Shown here one piece after another: positions 17,138 to 26,202 of a DNA stretch of 42,999 nt. Source of the DNA: Lysobacterales bacterium (lineage in GTDB: Bacteria; Pseudomonadota; Gammaproteobacteria; Xanthomonadales; SZUA-36). A program made the translations under genes and the position numbers. The DNA lies in assembly GCA_013042915.1 (NCBI GenBank), contig JABDPF010000009.1, positions 1-42,999 of the forward strand, in the 5' to 3' direction. Each line of letters opens with the position of its first letter. Position 1 is the stretch's first letter. A model generated the notes under the pieces. It ran no database searches and had not been told where the DNA came from. It saw nothing but the letters and a program-made list of their open reading frames with translations.

Positions 17138-18235
17138 GTGACCTCCTCGCGCCGAACCCCCGTAACGGTCTCGCTGCTGCTGGGCCTGCTCATCGCCGTG
17201 CCGTTTCTACCGGGCTGTGCCGGGCCCTCCTATTACGCCCAGGCCGCAGCCGGCCAGATCAGTCTGATGCGGCAACGGCAGGAGATCGAACCGCTACTGT
17301 CAGACCCGTCAACGGATCCCGAACTGGCCCGGCGCCTTCGAACGGCCCAGGAGATTATCGACTTCGGCACCCGCACGCTCGGCCTGCCCTCGAGCGGAAG
17401 CTATACCCACGTCACGCAGACAGGACGCTCCGCGGTGACGTGGACCGTTACGGCCGCACCGGAATTCTCGCTCGAGCTGAAAACCTGGTGCTTCCTGGTC
17501 GCCGGTTGCGTCCCGTACCGCGGATATTTCGATCCCGATGATGCGGAGCGTTTCGCCGGCAAACTGCGCCGGAAAGGCTACGACGTGTTCGTGGCGCCGG
17601 CCACCGCCTATTCGACGCTGGGCTGGTTTGACGACCCCTTGCTGGACACCATGTTTTCGCGCGGCGACACCGCCCTGGCCGGCGTGCTGTTCCACGAAAT
17701 GGCGCACCAGGCGCTCTACGTGAAGGACGATACGGTGTTCAACGAGTCGTTCGCCAGTTTCGTCGAGGAGACCTCCGTGCGGCAATGGCTCGAGGGAAAG
17801 GGCAAATCGACCGAGTGGAGGGCGTGGCAGCTCGAGCGCCGCAAGGCCAGAGAGGTGGACGAACGGTTCGAGCACGCACGGGGCGAGCTTTCAGCCCTCT
17901 ACACCTCGGACACGACCGACGAGGCCATGCGCGAGGGAAAAGCAAGAATCATCAATAGGCTGTGCGAAGCGGCGCGGCGCTTGCCGGGTTTCCCGTCGAT
18001 TGGGGACACCAACACAGCGGAGGCCGCACCTTGCCTGATCAATAATGCCCGCGTCGCGCTGCACGCCAGCTACCGTGGCGGCGGCTGCTCCTTTCAGCGG
18101 CTTTTTGACGCCTCCGGCCACTCCATGCCGGAGTTTCTGCTTCGCGCCGGGCAGATCGCGGACCTTTCGGCGGAGGCACGCAAGCAATGGCTGGATCAGC
18201 CCTGTTCGACGGTTGCGCGGGAGGGCAATCTGTGA
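17138..18235 (+). CDS. Putative lipoprotein aminopeptidase (Pfam Aminopep type)
   Basis: A 365-residue predicted zinc peptidase anchored as a lipoprotein. The N-terminus is a lipoprotein signal with lipobox LPGC (Cys27). Residues 186-190 read HEMAH, a gluzincin-type HExxH zinc motif, with NESFASFVEE about 20 residues further, supplying the likely third ligand and matching the predicted aminopeptidase family PF10023. Earlier conserved stretches are CVPYRGYFDPDDAERFAGKL and YSTLGWFDDPLLDTMF. The start is GTG 17138 with no obvious ribosome-binding site, kept because it directly precedes the signal peptide. Substrate unknown. Confidence 0.85.
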   Translation: MTSSRRTPVTVSLLLGLLIAVPFLPGCAGPSYYAQAAAGQISLMRQRQEIEPLLSDPSTDPELARRLRTAQEIIDFGTRTLGLPSSGSYTHVTQTGRSAVTWTVTAAPEFSLELKTWCFLVAGCVPYRGYFDPDDAERFAGKLRRKGYDVFVAPATAYSTLGWFDDPLLDTMFSRGDTALAGVLFHEMAHQALYVKDDTVFNESFASFVEETSVRQWLEGKGKSTEWRAWQLERRKAREVDERFEHARGELSALYTSDTTDEAMREGKARIINRLCEAARRLPGFPSIGDTNTAEAAPCLINNARVALHASYRGGGCSFQRLFDASGHSMPEFLLRAGQIADLSAEARKQWLDQPCSTVAREGNL

Positions 18236-18407
18236 CACCGTGCCGGGATTCGGCAACCCCTTGAACACAGTGCCTGAAACCTTGCCCTTTTCGACGCCAA
18301 CGACGCTGAATTTTAGGAGTCTCGCTTCCCTGCTCGCGCCAGCGGCGGGGCAACTGTGGCCTGAAGGCAAATACCGCTTTTTCTCCGTTGTCTCTGCTTC
18401 GGCATTC

Positions 18408-20567
18408 ATGAGAGGCCTGGGCTTGAATCTCCTGCTTTGGTTCGGAGCGTTTTATCCGGCACTCGCCGTAGCCCAGGCCGAACAACCTTTCGTCTGTCCA
18501 TCGATGGAATTGGGACCGGCGATGCCACCGTCACCCGACCGCTCACAGGCGCCCCTGGTGATCGAAGCTCAGTCGCTGGACGCAGGTCGTTTACGGGCCG
18601 GTAAACTGCGGGGCAATGTCGAATTGACACGGGGCGATCAATACATCGCCACCGAGTTGCTGATGTTCGATCCCGCCGAACAGTTCATCACGGTGCCCGG
18701 GAAGATCTCCTATCGCGATCAGCAGGTGTGGCTGCAGGGCTCCGGGGCCAGTTACGACCTGGGTAAGGAAAGCGGTTATTTCTCGCTGGTTGAATTCGGC
18801 CTGAGTGGTTCCAGCGCTCACGGCAGCGCCCGGCGCGCCGAGCTGGAAGGAGGCCATACGTCCCGTCTCTTCGACCTGAACTACACCTCCTGTCCGGATC
18901 AGGACCCGGACTGGCAAATGGAGATGAAAGAACTCGAATTGCGCCACGACGAGGGCATGGGGGAAGCGAAAGGCGTCAAACTCGAATTCAAAGGGTTCCC
19001 CCTGCTGTACGTTCCGTGGTTTACCTTCCCGATCGACGATCGTCGGAAATCCGGATTTCTCTATCCGAACCTCGGCTACAGCAGCGACACCGGCGTGGAA
19101 ATAGGCGCTCCGTGGTACTGGAACATCGCCCCGAACCACGACGCCACGCTGGAGCCCCGCTGGTTTTCCGAACGCGGTTTCATGCTGACCGGCGAGTACC
19201 GCTTTCTGACCCGCCGCACCCACGGTGAGCTGGAATTTGACTACATGCCCGATGACCGTGAAACCGACGATGAGCGTTATCACTACCAGTTCCGCCACTA
19301 CGGCACGCCGTGGCAACGGTGGCGAACAGAACTGGTCCTGGACCGTGTCAGCGATGAGCGCTATTTCCAGGATTACGGCACCAGCCTGCGCCAGACGGCT
19401 CGACAGTTCGTGCGCAGCAGCGCCCTGCTCAGCGGTGTCGGCCGCTACTGGGATTTTGAATTCATGGCGGACAACTTCCAGGTCATCGACGAATCGATCC
19501 AACCCCAGAACGAACCTTATCGCCGCGTGCCCCGCATTGCGTTCTGGTTCGACCGCCCGCTGGCGGGCACCGGCCTGGCCTTTGGACTGGACTCGGAACT
19601 GGTCGCCTTTGACCGCGGCGTGGGAGTGACCGGTGCCCGCCTCGACCTATTCCCCAACCTCTCCTGGGACCGCTACAACCGCTGGGGCTTTGTCAAGCCG
19701 CGCATCGGCTATCGCTACACCGCTTACGAACTGGACTACCAGGGCCTGCCGGGCGACGAATCGCCCTCGAGGGGCGCTGCGGTTGCCAGTCTAGATACGG
19801 GCCTGGTGTTCGACCGGTTCACCAACGATGGCGGCTACCAGACCCTGGAGCCTCGACTGTTTTACCTCTACGTGCCGTACGAGGAGCAGGACGACCTGCC
19901 CGTATTTGACAGCGGCCAATTCACCTTTGGCTTCAGCCAGCTGTTCAACCCGAACCGCTTTGCCGGCGGTGACCGGTTGGGTGACGCCAACCAGCTCTCG
20001 TTGGCGGTTTCGACGCGCAAGTTCGACAGCCTCGACGGCCGCGAGCGTTGGAGCTTGAGCGTCGGCCAGATTTTTTATTTCGACGACCGAAGGGTCCAGT
20101 TGGATGAAGAAGCTGTCGAAGACGCAGACCTGTCACCCTTCCTTGCCGAGTTGAGCTGGCGCGTGTCGCCGAAGCTGCGGGCCGTGGCCGGCCTGCAGTG
20201 GGATTGGGACCGAAGCGAAATGGACGTGGGAACGCTTGGCCTGCGCTATACCGGCGAGACAGGTCAGCGGATTACGTTCGAGTATCGTTACCGCGCCCAG
20301 CGGGTCGACCAGTTCGATTTCCGTATTCTTTGGCCCCTCGGCGAGCGCTGGCGAATGCTTTCGCGCATCAATTACTCCTTCGCCGATGACGAACTTCTCG
20401 AAATCCAGGGCGGCTTCGAATACGAAAGCTGTTGCTGGGCTTTTCGCACCGTGCTGCGCCGATACCTGAAGAACCGGGATGGAGAATTTCGAGACGGCAT
20501 TTACCTGGAACTCAACCTCAAGGGGCTTGCCAGCATCGGCAGCGGGTCGCGTAACCTGTTCCCCTGA
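18408..20567 (+). CDS. lptD: LPS-assembly protein LptD
   Basis: A 719-residue outer-membrane beta-barrel that, with LptE, inserts lipopolysaccharide into the outer leaflet. A signal peptide ends near ALAVAQA. An OstA/LptA-like domain follows (about residues 45-160; LRGNVELTRGDQYIATELLMFD). The barrel occupies the rest, with many aromatic alternating strands. The four disulfide-forming cysteines are recognisable: Cys30 (QPFVC), Cys162 (NYTSC) and Cys675-Cys676 (ESCCW), corresponding to E. coli 31, 173, 724 and 725. ATG 18408 was chosen for the signal peptide; the longer frame would overlap the aminopeptidase gene. The 172-base gap upstream shows no clear promoter. Confidence 0.95.
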   Translation: MRGLGLNLLLWFGAFYPALAVAQAEQPFVCPSMELGPAMPPSPDRSQAPLVIEAQSLDAGRLRAGKLRGNVELTRGDQYIATELLMFDPAEQFITVPGKISYRDQQVWLQGSGASYDLGKESGYFSLVEFGLSGSSAHGSARRAELEGGHTSRLFDLNYTSCPDQDPDWQMEMKELELRHDEGMGEAKGVKLEFKGFPLLYVPWFTFPIDDRRKSGFLYPNLGYSSDTGVEIGAPWYWNIAPNHDATLEPRWFSERGFMLTGEYRFLTRRTHGELEFDYMPDDRETDDERYHYQFRHYGTPWQRWRTELVLDRVSDERYFQDYGTSLRQTARQFVRSSALLSGVGRYWDFEFMADNFQVIDESIQPQNEPYRRVPRIAFWFDRPLAGTGLAFGLDSELVAFDRGVGVTGARLDLFPNLSWDRYNRWGFVKPRIGYRYTAYELDYQGLPGDESPSRGAAVASLDTGLVFDRFTNDGGYQTLEPRLFYLYVPYEEQDDLPVFDSGQFTFGFSQLFNPNRFAGGDRLGDANQLSLAVSTRKFDSLDGRERWSLSVGQIFYFDDRRVQLDEEAVEDADLSPFLAELSWRVSPKLRAVAGLQWDWDRSEMDVGTLGLRYTGETGQRITFEYRYRAQRVDQFDFRILWPLGERWRMLSRINYSFADDELLEIQGGFEYESCCWAFRTVLRRYLKNRDGEFRDGIYLELNLKGLASIGSGSRNLFP

Positions 20568-20723
20568 TAGGTCTGAACTTCCCCCACGAACGCGGGTCTT
20601 TTTCCCTGTGAACCGCAAGCGGATGCGGCGCAAACCAGCGGTGGAGGACACCCGGCGACCCTGACCCCGGCGTGACGACTCATCTTCAACGGGCGAAAGC
20701 GGGGAAGCCAGCCGCCTTTGTTG
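20568..20723. other. lptD-surA intergenic region, nothing clear
   Basis: About 155 bases lie between the lptD stop and the candidate surA -10. A partial stem around CCCACGAACGCGGG followed by TCTTTTT (from about 20584) could be a weak terminator, but one pair is mismatched and the loop is too short. No convincing open frame or other signal is present. Confidence 0.3.
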
Positions 20724-20729
20724 TAGAAT
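20724..20729 (+). promoter_or_regulatory. Candidate -10 element of surA
   Basis: TAGAAT lies about 60 bases upstream of ATG 20791, the same hexamer as before prfC and the phosphorylase. No good -35 sequence is found at standard spacing. Confidence 0.3.
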
Positions 20730-20790
20730 ATCGATCTTCACTCCCGGCCCATCGGTGTCGGGGCTCTATAGTTTCGGAGTAGGCTTTTTG

Positions 20791-22131
20791 ATGCGTCACC
20801 CAATTACGAAAACTTTCTCGCCACGCCTGGCGCTGCTTTGCATGCTGACGGCATTCGTCCTGCCCATCGGTGCTGCGGCGCAGCTGTTGAACACCGACAC
20901 GTCCGGGGAAATCGATGGAATCGTCGCCCTGGTCGACGAGGACGTGATCCTGCGCAGCGAACTCGACCAGGCCATCGCCGGTATCGTCGCGCAGATTCGC
21001 GCTCGCGGGGAAGCCATGCCGCCACAGCACCTGCTTGAATCGCAGGTGCTCGAGCGCCTGATCATCAATGAGCTTCAGATCCAGCGCGCCCTGCAGACCG
21101 GAATTCGCATCAGCGATGCCGATATCGACCAGTACATGGTGAACATCGCCCAGTCCAACGGGATAACCGTTCAGCAGATGCGACAGAGTATCGAGGCCGA
21201 CGGCATGGAGTTCGGCGAATTTCGGCGCAACATCGGCGAGCAGCTGATGACCGACCGCCTGCAGCAGCGCATCATCAACGGCATGGACCCGATCACCGAC
21301 ACCGAGGTGGATATCCTGCTGGCTTCAGAGGACGCCAGCGGCGGCGAATACAACGTCTCCCACATACTCGTGACCATCCCCGATGGCGCGACCCCCCAAC
21401 AGATCGCAGAAGCCCAGGCCAAGGCCGATGACATTTATCAACGCCTGCAGGATGGCCTCGATTTCGCGTCTGCGGCGATCTCCTACTCGGAAGGACAGGA
21501 GGCCTTGCAAGGCGGCCTGGTCGGCTGGCGCGACTTGAACAGCGTACCCGCCTTTTTCGCCGACGCGATCCGTGACGTGGAGCCTGGAGAGATTACCGAG
21601 CCCGTTCGAAGCCAGGTGGGCTTGCACATCATCAAGGTCAACGATTTTCGCGAGCAGCGCCAGGTCGTTGTAGAGGAATACAATGCCCGTCACATCATGG
21701 TCGAGGTCAACGAACTCGTGACGCCCCGGCTCGCCATGGAGCAAATCGTCGAGATCCAGGAAAAGCTGGAGGACGGCGAGGATTTCACTGAGCTCGCTAA
21801 GGAATATTCGGATGACGTCTCCACGGCCAATATCGGTGGCGACATGGGCTGGTTCCCTCCCGAGGCATACGGCGAGCGGGTGTTCCAGGCCCTGCAGGGG
21901 CTGGATACCGGCGAGACCTCACAGCCGTTCCAGACCGGCAGCGGCTGGCACATCGTCGAATTCCTCGGCAAACGTGAAACCGATCGAACCGAGGAAGCGA
22001 TCCGCAACGAGGCCCGGGAAAAAATCATGCGCCAGAAGGCCCAGCAGGAAATAGAGAAGGTGCTGCGCCAGTTTCGCGACGAAGCGTTCGTCGAGATTCG
22101 CCTGCCCGGCCACGAGAGCGACGCCGGTTAG
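20791..22131 (+). CDS. surA: Periplasmic chaperone and peptidyl-prolyl isomerase SurA
   Basis: A 446-residue periplasmic chaperone for outer-membrane proteins, LptD among its known clients. The signal peptide (LALLCMLTAFVLPIGAAA, cleaved before QLLN) is followed by the chaperone N-domain with DGIVALVDEDVILRSELD. Two parvulin domains follow, starting at NVSHILVTIPDG (about residue 187) and ARHIMVEVNE (about 302). The C-terminal helix is EKIMRQKAQQEIEKVLRQFR. ATG 20791 has GGAGTAGG upstream; a GTG at 20755 would spoil the signal peptide. The order lptD-surA-pdxA-rsmA-apaH is the standard gammaproteobacterial arrangement. Confidence 0.96.
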   Translation: MRHPITKTFSPRLALLCMLTAFVLPIGAAAQLLNTDTSGEIDGIVALVDEDVILRSELDQAIAGIVAQIRARGEAMPPQHLLESQVLERLIINELQIQRALQTGIRISDADIDQYMVNIAQSNGITVQQMRQSIEADGMEFGEFRRNIGEQLMTDRLQQRIINGMDPITDTEVDILLASEDASGGEYNVSHILVTIPDGATPQQIAEAQAKADDIYQRLQDGLDFASAAISYSEGQEALQGGLVGWRDLNSVPAFFADAIRDVEPGEITEPVRSQVGLHIIKVNDFREQRQVVVEEYNARHIMVEVNELVTPRLAMEQIVEIQEKLEDGEDFTELAKEYSDDVSTANIGGDMGWFPPEAYGERVFQALQGLDTGETSQPFQTGSGWHIVEFLGKRETDRTEEAIRNEAREKIMRQKAQQEIEKVLRQFRDEAFVEIRLPGHESDAG

Positions 22132-22245
22132 CCCGAACAATGCTCTTGGCGTAACAGCACCAAGACCCAAGCAGCTGGAAGTCAACAAGACAATGGAAGG
22201 ATTGCCCACCAAGGAGTCTCGCTGTCCTTCGCCATCATTCGGGCT
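22130..22245. other. Leader between surA and pdxA bounded by an 8-base inverted repeat
   Basis: AGCCCGAA (22130-22137) and TTCGGGCT (22238-22245) are perfect complements enclosing about 100 bases. A second pair, CTTGG and CCAAG, occurs inside near 22145-22165. An AAGGAG motif at 22211-22216 is well placed for a ribosome but has no standard start codon after it. This could be a folded intercistronic region, or chance. Confidence 0.3.
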
Positions 22246-22275
22246 TTGGGTGCACGGTTCGGGCCGGGTGTGGGC

Positions 22276-23286
22276 ATGACCGGATCCAGGCCGGTGCTGG
22301 CGGTCACCCCGGGCGAACCCGCCGGAATCGGCCCCGAAATCCTGCTTCGTTTCCATCGCGATCATCCGGACTTCCGGATCGTGGCCGTGGCCGACCCGGT
22401 TCTGCTCGAACAGGCGGCCTCGGACTTTCGCCCGGCGCCCGTCATTCGACCCTGGCGCCCCGGCGATGATTGGGAGGAAGGCGTGCTGTCCTGCCTGCCC
22501 GTGCCACTCGAATCAGCCAGCCAGCCCGGACGGCTCGAACCGGCCAATGCGGGCTACGTGCTGGAAACCCTGCGCCGGGCGGTTGACCTGGTCCAGGTGG
22601 GTCACGCGAGCGCGCTGGTTACCGGGCCGGTGCACAAGGGCATCATCAACGACGGGGGCTTCGCTTTCTCCGGGCATACCGAATTCCTGGCCGATCTGGC
22701 CGGTGTCGACCAGGTGGTCATGATGCTGGCTGCCCCAGGCCTGCGCGTGGCGCTGGCCACAACCCACATACCGCTTTTGGCGGTTTCCGAAACTCTTACG
22801 TCCAAGCGCCTGGAGGCCGTCATCCGGATCACCGAGAGAGAACTGCGGCAACGCTTCGGCATCCGGCGCCCGCGATTGCAGATCCTGGGCTTGAACCCGC
22901 ATGCGGGCGAGGGCGGCCACCTGGGCAACGAGGAAATCGAGACCATCACCCCGTGCATCCGCAAACTCGTGGCCGAAGGAATGGATCTGAAAGGCCCGGT
23001 TCCCGCCGATACCGCGTTCCATCCGCCCCGGCTCAAGCGTTGCGACGCCGTGGTTGCGATGTACCATGACCAGGGCCTGCCGGTACTCAAACACATGGGG
23101 TTCGGGCGGTCCGTGAACATCACCCTCGGCCTGCCGTTCATTCGTACCTCGGTAGATCACGGAACGGCGTTGGACCTGGCAGGAAAAGGACTCGCCGACG
23201 CGGGCAGCCTGTACCATGCGGCCCTGGCCGCCGAGGAACTGGTTGCGTCGCAACAGGATCGTGAAGATGCAGCACCGGGCGCGTAA
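22276..23286 (+). CDS. pdxA: 4-hydroxythreonine-4-phosphate dehydrogenase
   Basis: A 336-residue NAD-dependent dehydrogenase of pyridoxal-5'-phosphate synthesis. The N-terminal TPGEPAGIGPE, then FSGHTEFLA, LNPHAGEGGHLGNEE and AMYHDQGLPVLKHMGFG are the family blocks, with metal-binding histidines in HTEF, MYHDQG and SVDHGTALDLAG. ATG 22276 (MTGSRPVLAVTPGEP) aligns with other PdxA starts; a TTG at 22246 would add ten residues. The rsmA start lies inside its last 20 bases, so the two are coupled. Confidence 0.96.
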   Translation: MTGSRPVLAVTPGEPAGIGPEILLRFHRDHPDFRIVAVADPVLLEQAASDFRPAPVIRPWRPGDDWEEGVLSCLPVPLESASQPGRLEPANAGYVLETLRRAVDLVQVGHASALVTGPVHKGIINDGGFAFSGHTEFLADLAGVDQVVMMLAAPGLRVALATTHIPLLAVSETLTSKRLEAVIRITERELRQRFGIRRPRLQILGLNPHAGEGGHLGNEEIETITPCIRKLVAEGMDLKGPVPADTAFHPPRLKRCDAVVAMYHDQGLPVLKHMGFGRSVNITLGLPFIRTSVDHGTALDLAGKGLADAGSLYHAALAAEELVASQQDREDAAPGA

Positions 23287-24046
23287 ACGATTCGGACAGA
23301 ATTTTCTGATCGACAGGGACGTCATCGCCCGTATCGTGGAAACCGTCTCTCCGCTGCCGGAGGACCTGTTGATCGAAATCGGCCCGGGCCAAGCCGCCAT
23401 GACGCACCCGCTGGCGGATTCCGGCGCCGAGATGGTGCTGCTGGAAATCGATCGCGATCTCGCAGCCCGGCTGCGCACCGATTTCGCCGCTTATCCCAAC
23501 GTCAGCATTCACGAGGGCGATGCCCTCAAAGAAGACCTCGGCGCGCTCGCAGGCAACCGGCCGTTCCGATTGCTGGGCAACCTGCCCTACAACATCTCGA
23601 CACCGCTATTGTTTCACGCCCTGCAGTGGAGCGATCATATTCGGGATATGCACTTCATGTTGCAGCAGGAAGTCGTCCAGCGGCTCGCCGCCGTACCGGG
23701 CAGCAAAGCCTGGGGGCGGCTGTCGATCATGTGCCAATACCGCTGCGCGGTCGCGCCGCTGTTCGACGTGCCGCCCACCGCGTTCTCACCTGTCCCACGA
23801 GTGACTTCGAGCGTCGTACGCTTGGTTCCGCACGCAAGCCCACCCGTGCAGGTCGACGACCCCGCCGGGTTCGAGCGCGTCGTGAAGCAGGCCTTTTCAC
23901 AACGCCGAAAAACCCTGCGAAACAGTTTACGGAGCCTGGTCGACGCCGCTGCCATGGAGGCCGCCGGTATCGACCCCGGCGCCCGGCCGGAAACGCTCGG
24001 CCTGGGCGAATTCGCCGTCCTGTCCCGACTGCTGGCAGAACAGTAA
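23267..24046 (+). CDS. rsmA: 16S rRNA dimethyladenosine transferase (KsgA)
   Basis: A 259-residue SAM-dependent methyltransferase that dimethylates two adjacent adenosines near the 3' end of 16S rRNA, a late 30S assembly checkpoint. RKRFGQNFL at the N-terminus, EIGPGQAAMT (SAM motif I), and LLGNLPYNIS (the NLPY catalytic motif) are all present, followed by FSPVPRVTSSVVRL. ATG 23267 is preferred; GTG 23261 two codons upstream is an alternative. It overlaps pdxA by 20 bases, and apaH follows 2 bases after its stop. Confidence 0.97.
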   Translation: MQHRARKRFGQNFLIDRDVIARIVETVSPLPEDLLIEIGPGQAAMTHPLADSGAEMVLLEIDRDLAARLRTDFAAYPNVSIHEGDALKEDLGALAGNRPFRLLGNLPYNISTPLLFHALQWSDHIRDMHFMLQQEVVQRLAAVPGSKAWGRLSIMCQYRCAVAPLFDVPPTAFSPVPRVTSSVVRLVPHASPPVQVDDPAGFERVVKQAFSQRRKTLRNSLRSLVDAAAMEAAGIDPGARPETLGLGEFAVLSRLLAEQ

Positions 24047-24048
24047 CG

Positions 24049-24870
24049 ATGGCGACGTACGTTGTGGGTGACATCCAGGGCTGTTACAAGCCACTCCGAA
24101 ACCTCCTCGACACGATTCGTTTCGATCCCGACCGCGACCAACTCTGGTGTTGCGGGGACCTGGTCAACCGTGGCGGCAAGTCACTGGAGGTACTTCGCCT
24201 GCTGCACAGCCTTGGCGATAGCCTGGTCGCCGTGCTCGGCAACCATGACTTGTTCCTGCTCCAGGAGAACTGGAAATACCCGGACGGCAATGCCTGTCCC
24301 AAGCGCGAGTTCAGAAAAATCCTGACCGCGAAAGACCGCGTTGAATTGATAACCTGGTTGCAACACCAGCCGCTGGCCCACTGCTCGCGCAAACACAACG
24401 TGCTGATGGTGCATGCCGGCGTGATTCCCCAATGGACCGTGCAGGACACGCTCGATCACGCGGCCGAAGTAGAACGTAAGCTGCGGTCACCCAAGGCGGG
24501 TAAATTCTTCTCTAAGCTGCGGAAGAACGCGCCACGCCGTTGGCACGACGACCTGACTGGTTGGCGCCGCCGCCGGTTGATCAGCGACATACTGACCCGG
24601 GTCCGGTTTTGCGACTCGAACGGCAAAATTCTGCCTAACCCAAGCGGCCCACCCAGGTCCGCCAAGAAACCCTACAAGGCGTGGTTCAAGCATAACAACC
24701 GGATGACCAGCGAGACGACCATCGTGTTCGGTCACTGGGCCCGACTCGGCTTTTACAAAAAAAGGAACCTGGTCTGCCTCGACTCAGGCTGCGCCTACGG
24801 CGGGCAACTCACCGCGTTGCGCCTGGAGGACCGGGAAGTATTCCAGGTGCAGGGTCGCAAGCGGCGCTAG
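24049..24870 (+). CDS. apaH: Symmetrical bis(5'-nucleosyl)-tetraphosphatase
   Basis: A 273-residue metallophosphatase that splits Ap4A into two ADP and also decaps Np4-capped RNA in E. coli. The metallophosphoesterase motifs are visible: GDIQGCY (residues 8-14), GDLVNRG and GNHD, then a later VFGHWA. The C-terminal LDSGCAYGGQLTALRLED is the ApaH ending. ATG 24049 matches other ApaH N-termini (MATY). In E. coli apaG lies between rsmA and apaH; here the two are only 2 bases apart, so apaG is absent from the locus. Its TAG stop shares CTAG with the folA stop. Confidence 0.95.
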   Translation: MATYVVGDIQGCYKPLRNLLDTIRFDPDRDQLWCCGDLVNRGGKSLEVLRLLHSLGDSLVAVLGNHDLFLLQENWKYPDGNACPKREFRKILTAKDRVELITWLQHQPLAHCSRKHNVLMVHAGVIPQWTVQDTLDHAAEVERKLRSPKAGKFFSKLRKNAPRRWHDDLTGWRRRRLISDILTRVRFCDSNGKILPNPSGPPRSAKKPYKAWFKHNNRMTSETTIVFGHWARLGFYKKRNLVCLDSGCAYGGQLTALRLEDREVFQVQGRKRR

Positions 24871-25364
24871 GCTTTCCTGGTGTATTCGATCACGCGGTAC
24901 GCGTGTCGATTGTTCTCATCCTGGCGTTCTTCCCGCTGAATCGTCTCGACCCAATCGTCCCGTTCCCAGGCGGGAAACCAGGTGTCTGCCCGGGGTTCGC
25001 ATTCGATGTGAGTCAGCACCATCCGGTCGGCGACAGGCAGGGCTTCCTCGTACAGTTGCCCGCCGCCGATCACCATGACCTCATCCCCGTCGGCGGCCTC
25101 AACGGCTGACCTCAAAGAAATCGCCGTGTCGCAACCCTCGCTTCGGTAATTACGGTTCCGGGACACCACAATATTCTGGCGGCCAGGTAGCGGCCTGCCG
25201 ATCGACTCGTGCGTTTTCCGCCCCATGACGACCGGCTTGCCCAGCGTGGTGTCCCTGAAGTGCTTCAATTCCCGTGGCAGGTGCCAGGGCAAGGCGCCTT
25301 CGAAACCGATGGCGCGATTGCGGGCCATCGCGACGATTAGCGTGATCCGCTTGCCTGCAAGCAC
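24867..25364 (-). CDS. folA: Dihydrofolate reductase
   Basis: A 165-residue NADPH-dependent enzyme that regenerates tetrahydrofolate, directly matched to its neighbour thyA, which consumes it. The start ITLIVAMARNRAIGFEGALPW is the DHFR N-terminus. GRKTHESIG is the cofactor loop, with VIGGGQLYEEALPVADRMVLTHIE after it. The start is probably GTG 25364, 4 bases after the thyA stop; an upstream in-frame extension lies inside thyA and has no DHFR similarity. The first in-frame ATG would remove the first beta strand. Confidence 0.94.
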   Translation of the reverse strand: MLAGKRITLIVAMARNRAIGFEGALPWHLPRELKHFRDTTLGKPVVMGRKTHESIGRPLPGRQNIVVSRNRNYRSEGCDTAISLRSAVEAADGDEVMVIGGGQLYEEALPVADRMVLTHIECEPRADTWFPAWERDDWVETIQREERQDENNRHAYRVIEYTRKA

Positions 25365-25368
25365 CGTC

Positions 25369-26202
25369 TCAGACCGCGATGGGGGCGCTGATCGCCGGGT
25401 GGTGCTCGTAGCCAAGCAGCTCAAAGTCTTCGTATCGAAAGGCGAACAGGTCCTTGACGTCGGGGTTGATACGCATCTGCGGCAACGGATACGGTTCACG
25501 TGCCAGCTGCGCTTGAACCTGGTCGAGGTGGTTCAGGTAAATATGGACATCGCCGAAGGTGTGCACGAAATCGCCCGGTTTCAGCCCCACCACCTGGGCG
25601 ATCATCATGGTCAGCAAGGCGTACGAAGCGATATTGAACGGGACCCCCAGGAACACGTCCGCGCTGCGCTGGTACAGCTGGCAACTCAACCGCCCTTCCA
25701 CCACGTGGAACTGGAACATGGTGTGGCAGGGGGGCAGCGCCTGGAGGCCGGCAGCCGCGTTTTCGCGGGGGCTGCGGGACTCGTCGGGCAACAGGGCCGG
25801 GTTCCATGCAGACACGATGTGGCGGCGCGAGTCCGGCCTGTTGCGCAGGTCTTCCAGCAATTGCGCGATCTGATCGATGCAGCGACCGCCTGGCGCGACC
25901 CAGTTGCGCCACTGCGCTCCGTAGACCGGCCCCAGTTCGCCCTCCTCCGTGGCCCACTGGTTCCAGATACGGACTCCATTGTCGTTCAGGTAGCCGATAT
26001 TCGTATCGCCGGCGAGAAACCACAATAACTCGTGGATGATCGACTTGAAGTGCAACTTCTTGGTGGTGACCGCGGGAAAGCCCTCGGCAAGATCGAAACG
26101 CATCTGGTAGCCGAACAGGCTGATCGTGCCGGTTCCGGTTCGGTCCGATTTTTCCGAGCCCTTGTCGAGGATGGTCTGGAGCAGGTCAAGATAGGTTTTC
26201 AT
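25369..26202 (-). CDS. thyA: Thymidylate synthase
   Basis: A 277-residue enzyme making dTMP from dUMP with methylene-tetrahydrofolate. The catalytic Cys is in [34 protein letters not shown] is the ThyA signature, and the protein ends in [25 protein letters not shown] marks the N-terminus. About 13 extra residues ([11 protein letters not shown] region) precede the catalytic Cys compared with the 264-residue E. coli enzyme. ATG 26202 overlaps the lgt stop (ATGA), so lgt-thyA-folA is one operon. Confidence 0.97.
   Translation of the reverse strand: MKTYLDLLQTILDKGSEKSDRTGTGTISLFGYQMRFDLAEGFPAVTTKKLHFKSIIHELLWFLAGDTNIGYLNDNGVRIWNQWATEEGELGPVYGAQWRNWVAPGGRCIDQIAQLLEDLRNRPDSRRHIVSAWNPALLPDESRSPRENAAAGLQALPPCHTMFQFHVVEGRLSCQLYQRSADVFLGVPFNIASYALLTMMIAQVVGLKPGDFVHTFGDVHIYLNHLDQVQAQLAREPYPLPQMRINPDVKDLFAFRYEDFELLGYEHHPAISAPIAV

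Noticed and set aside
18045-18407. N-terminal extension of lptD upstream of 18408
   Set aside because: It would overlap the aminopeptidase gene and bury the signal peptide that an outer-membrane protein needs.
20584-20606. Terminator after lptD
   Set aside because: The CCCACG/CGCGGG stem has a mismatch and only two loop bases, so it would not form a stable intrinsic terminator.
23626-24048. N-terminal extension of apaH into rsmA
   Set aside because: The frame is open but overlaps rsmA and encodes Arg-rich sequence without similarity. ATG 24049 gives a standard ApaH N-terminus.
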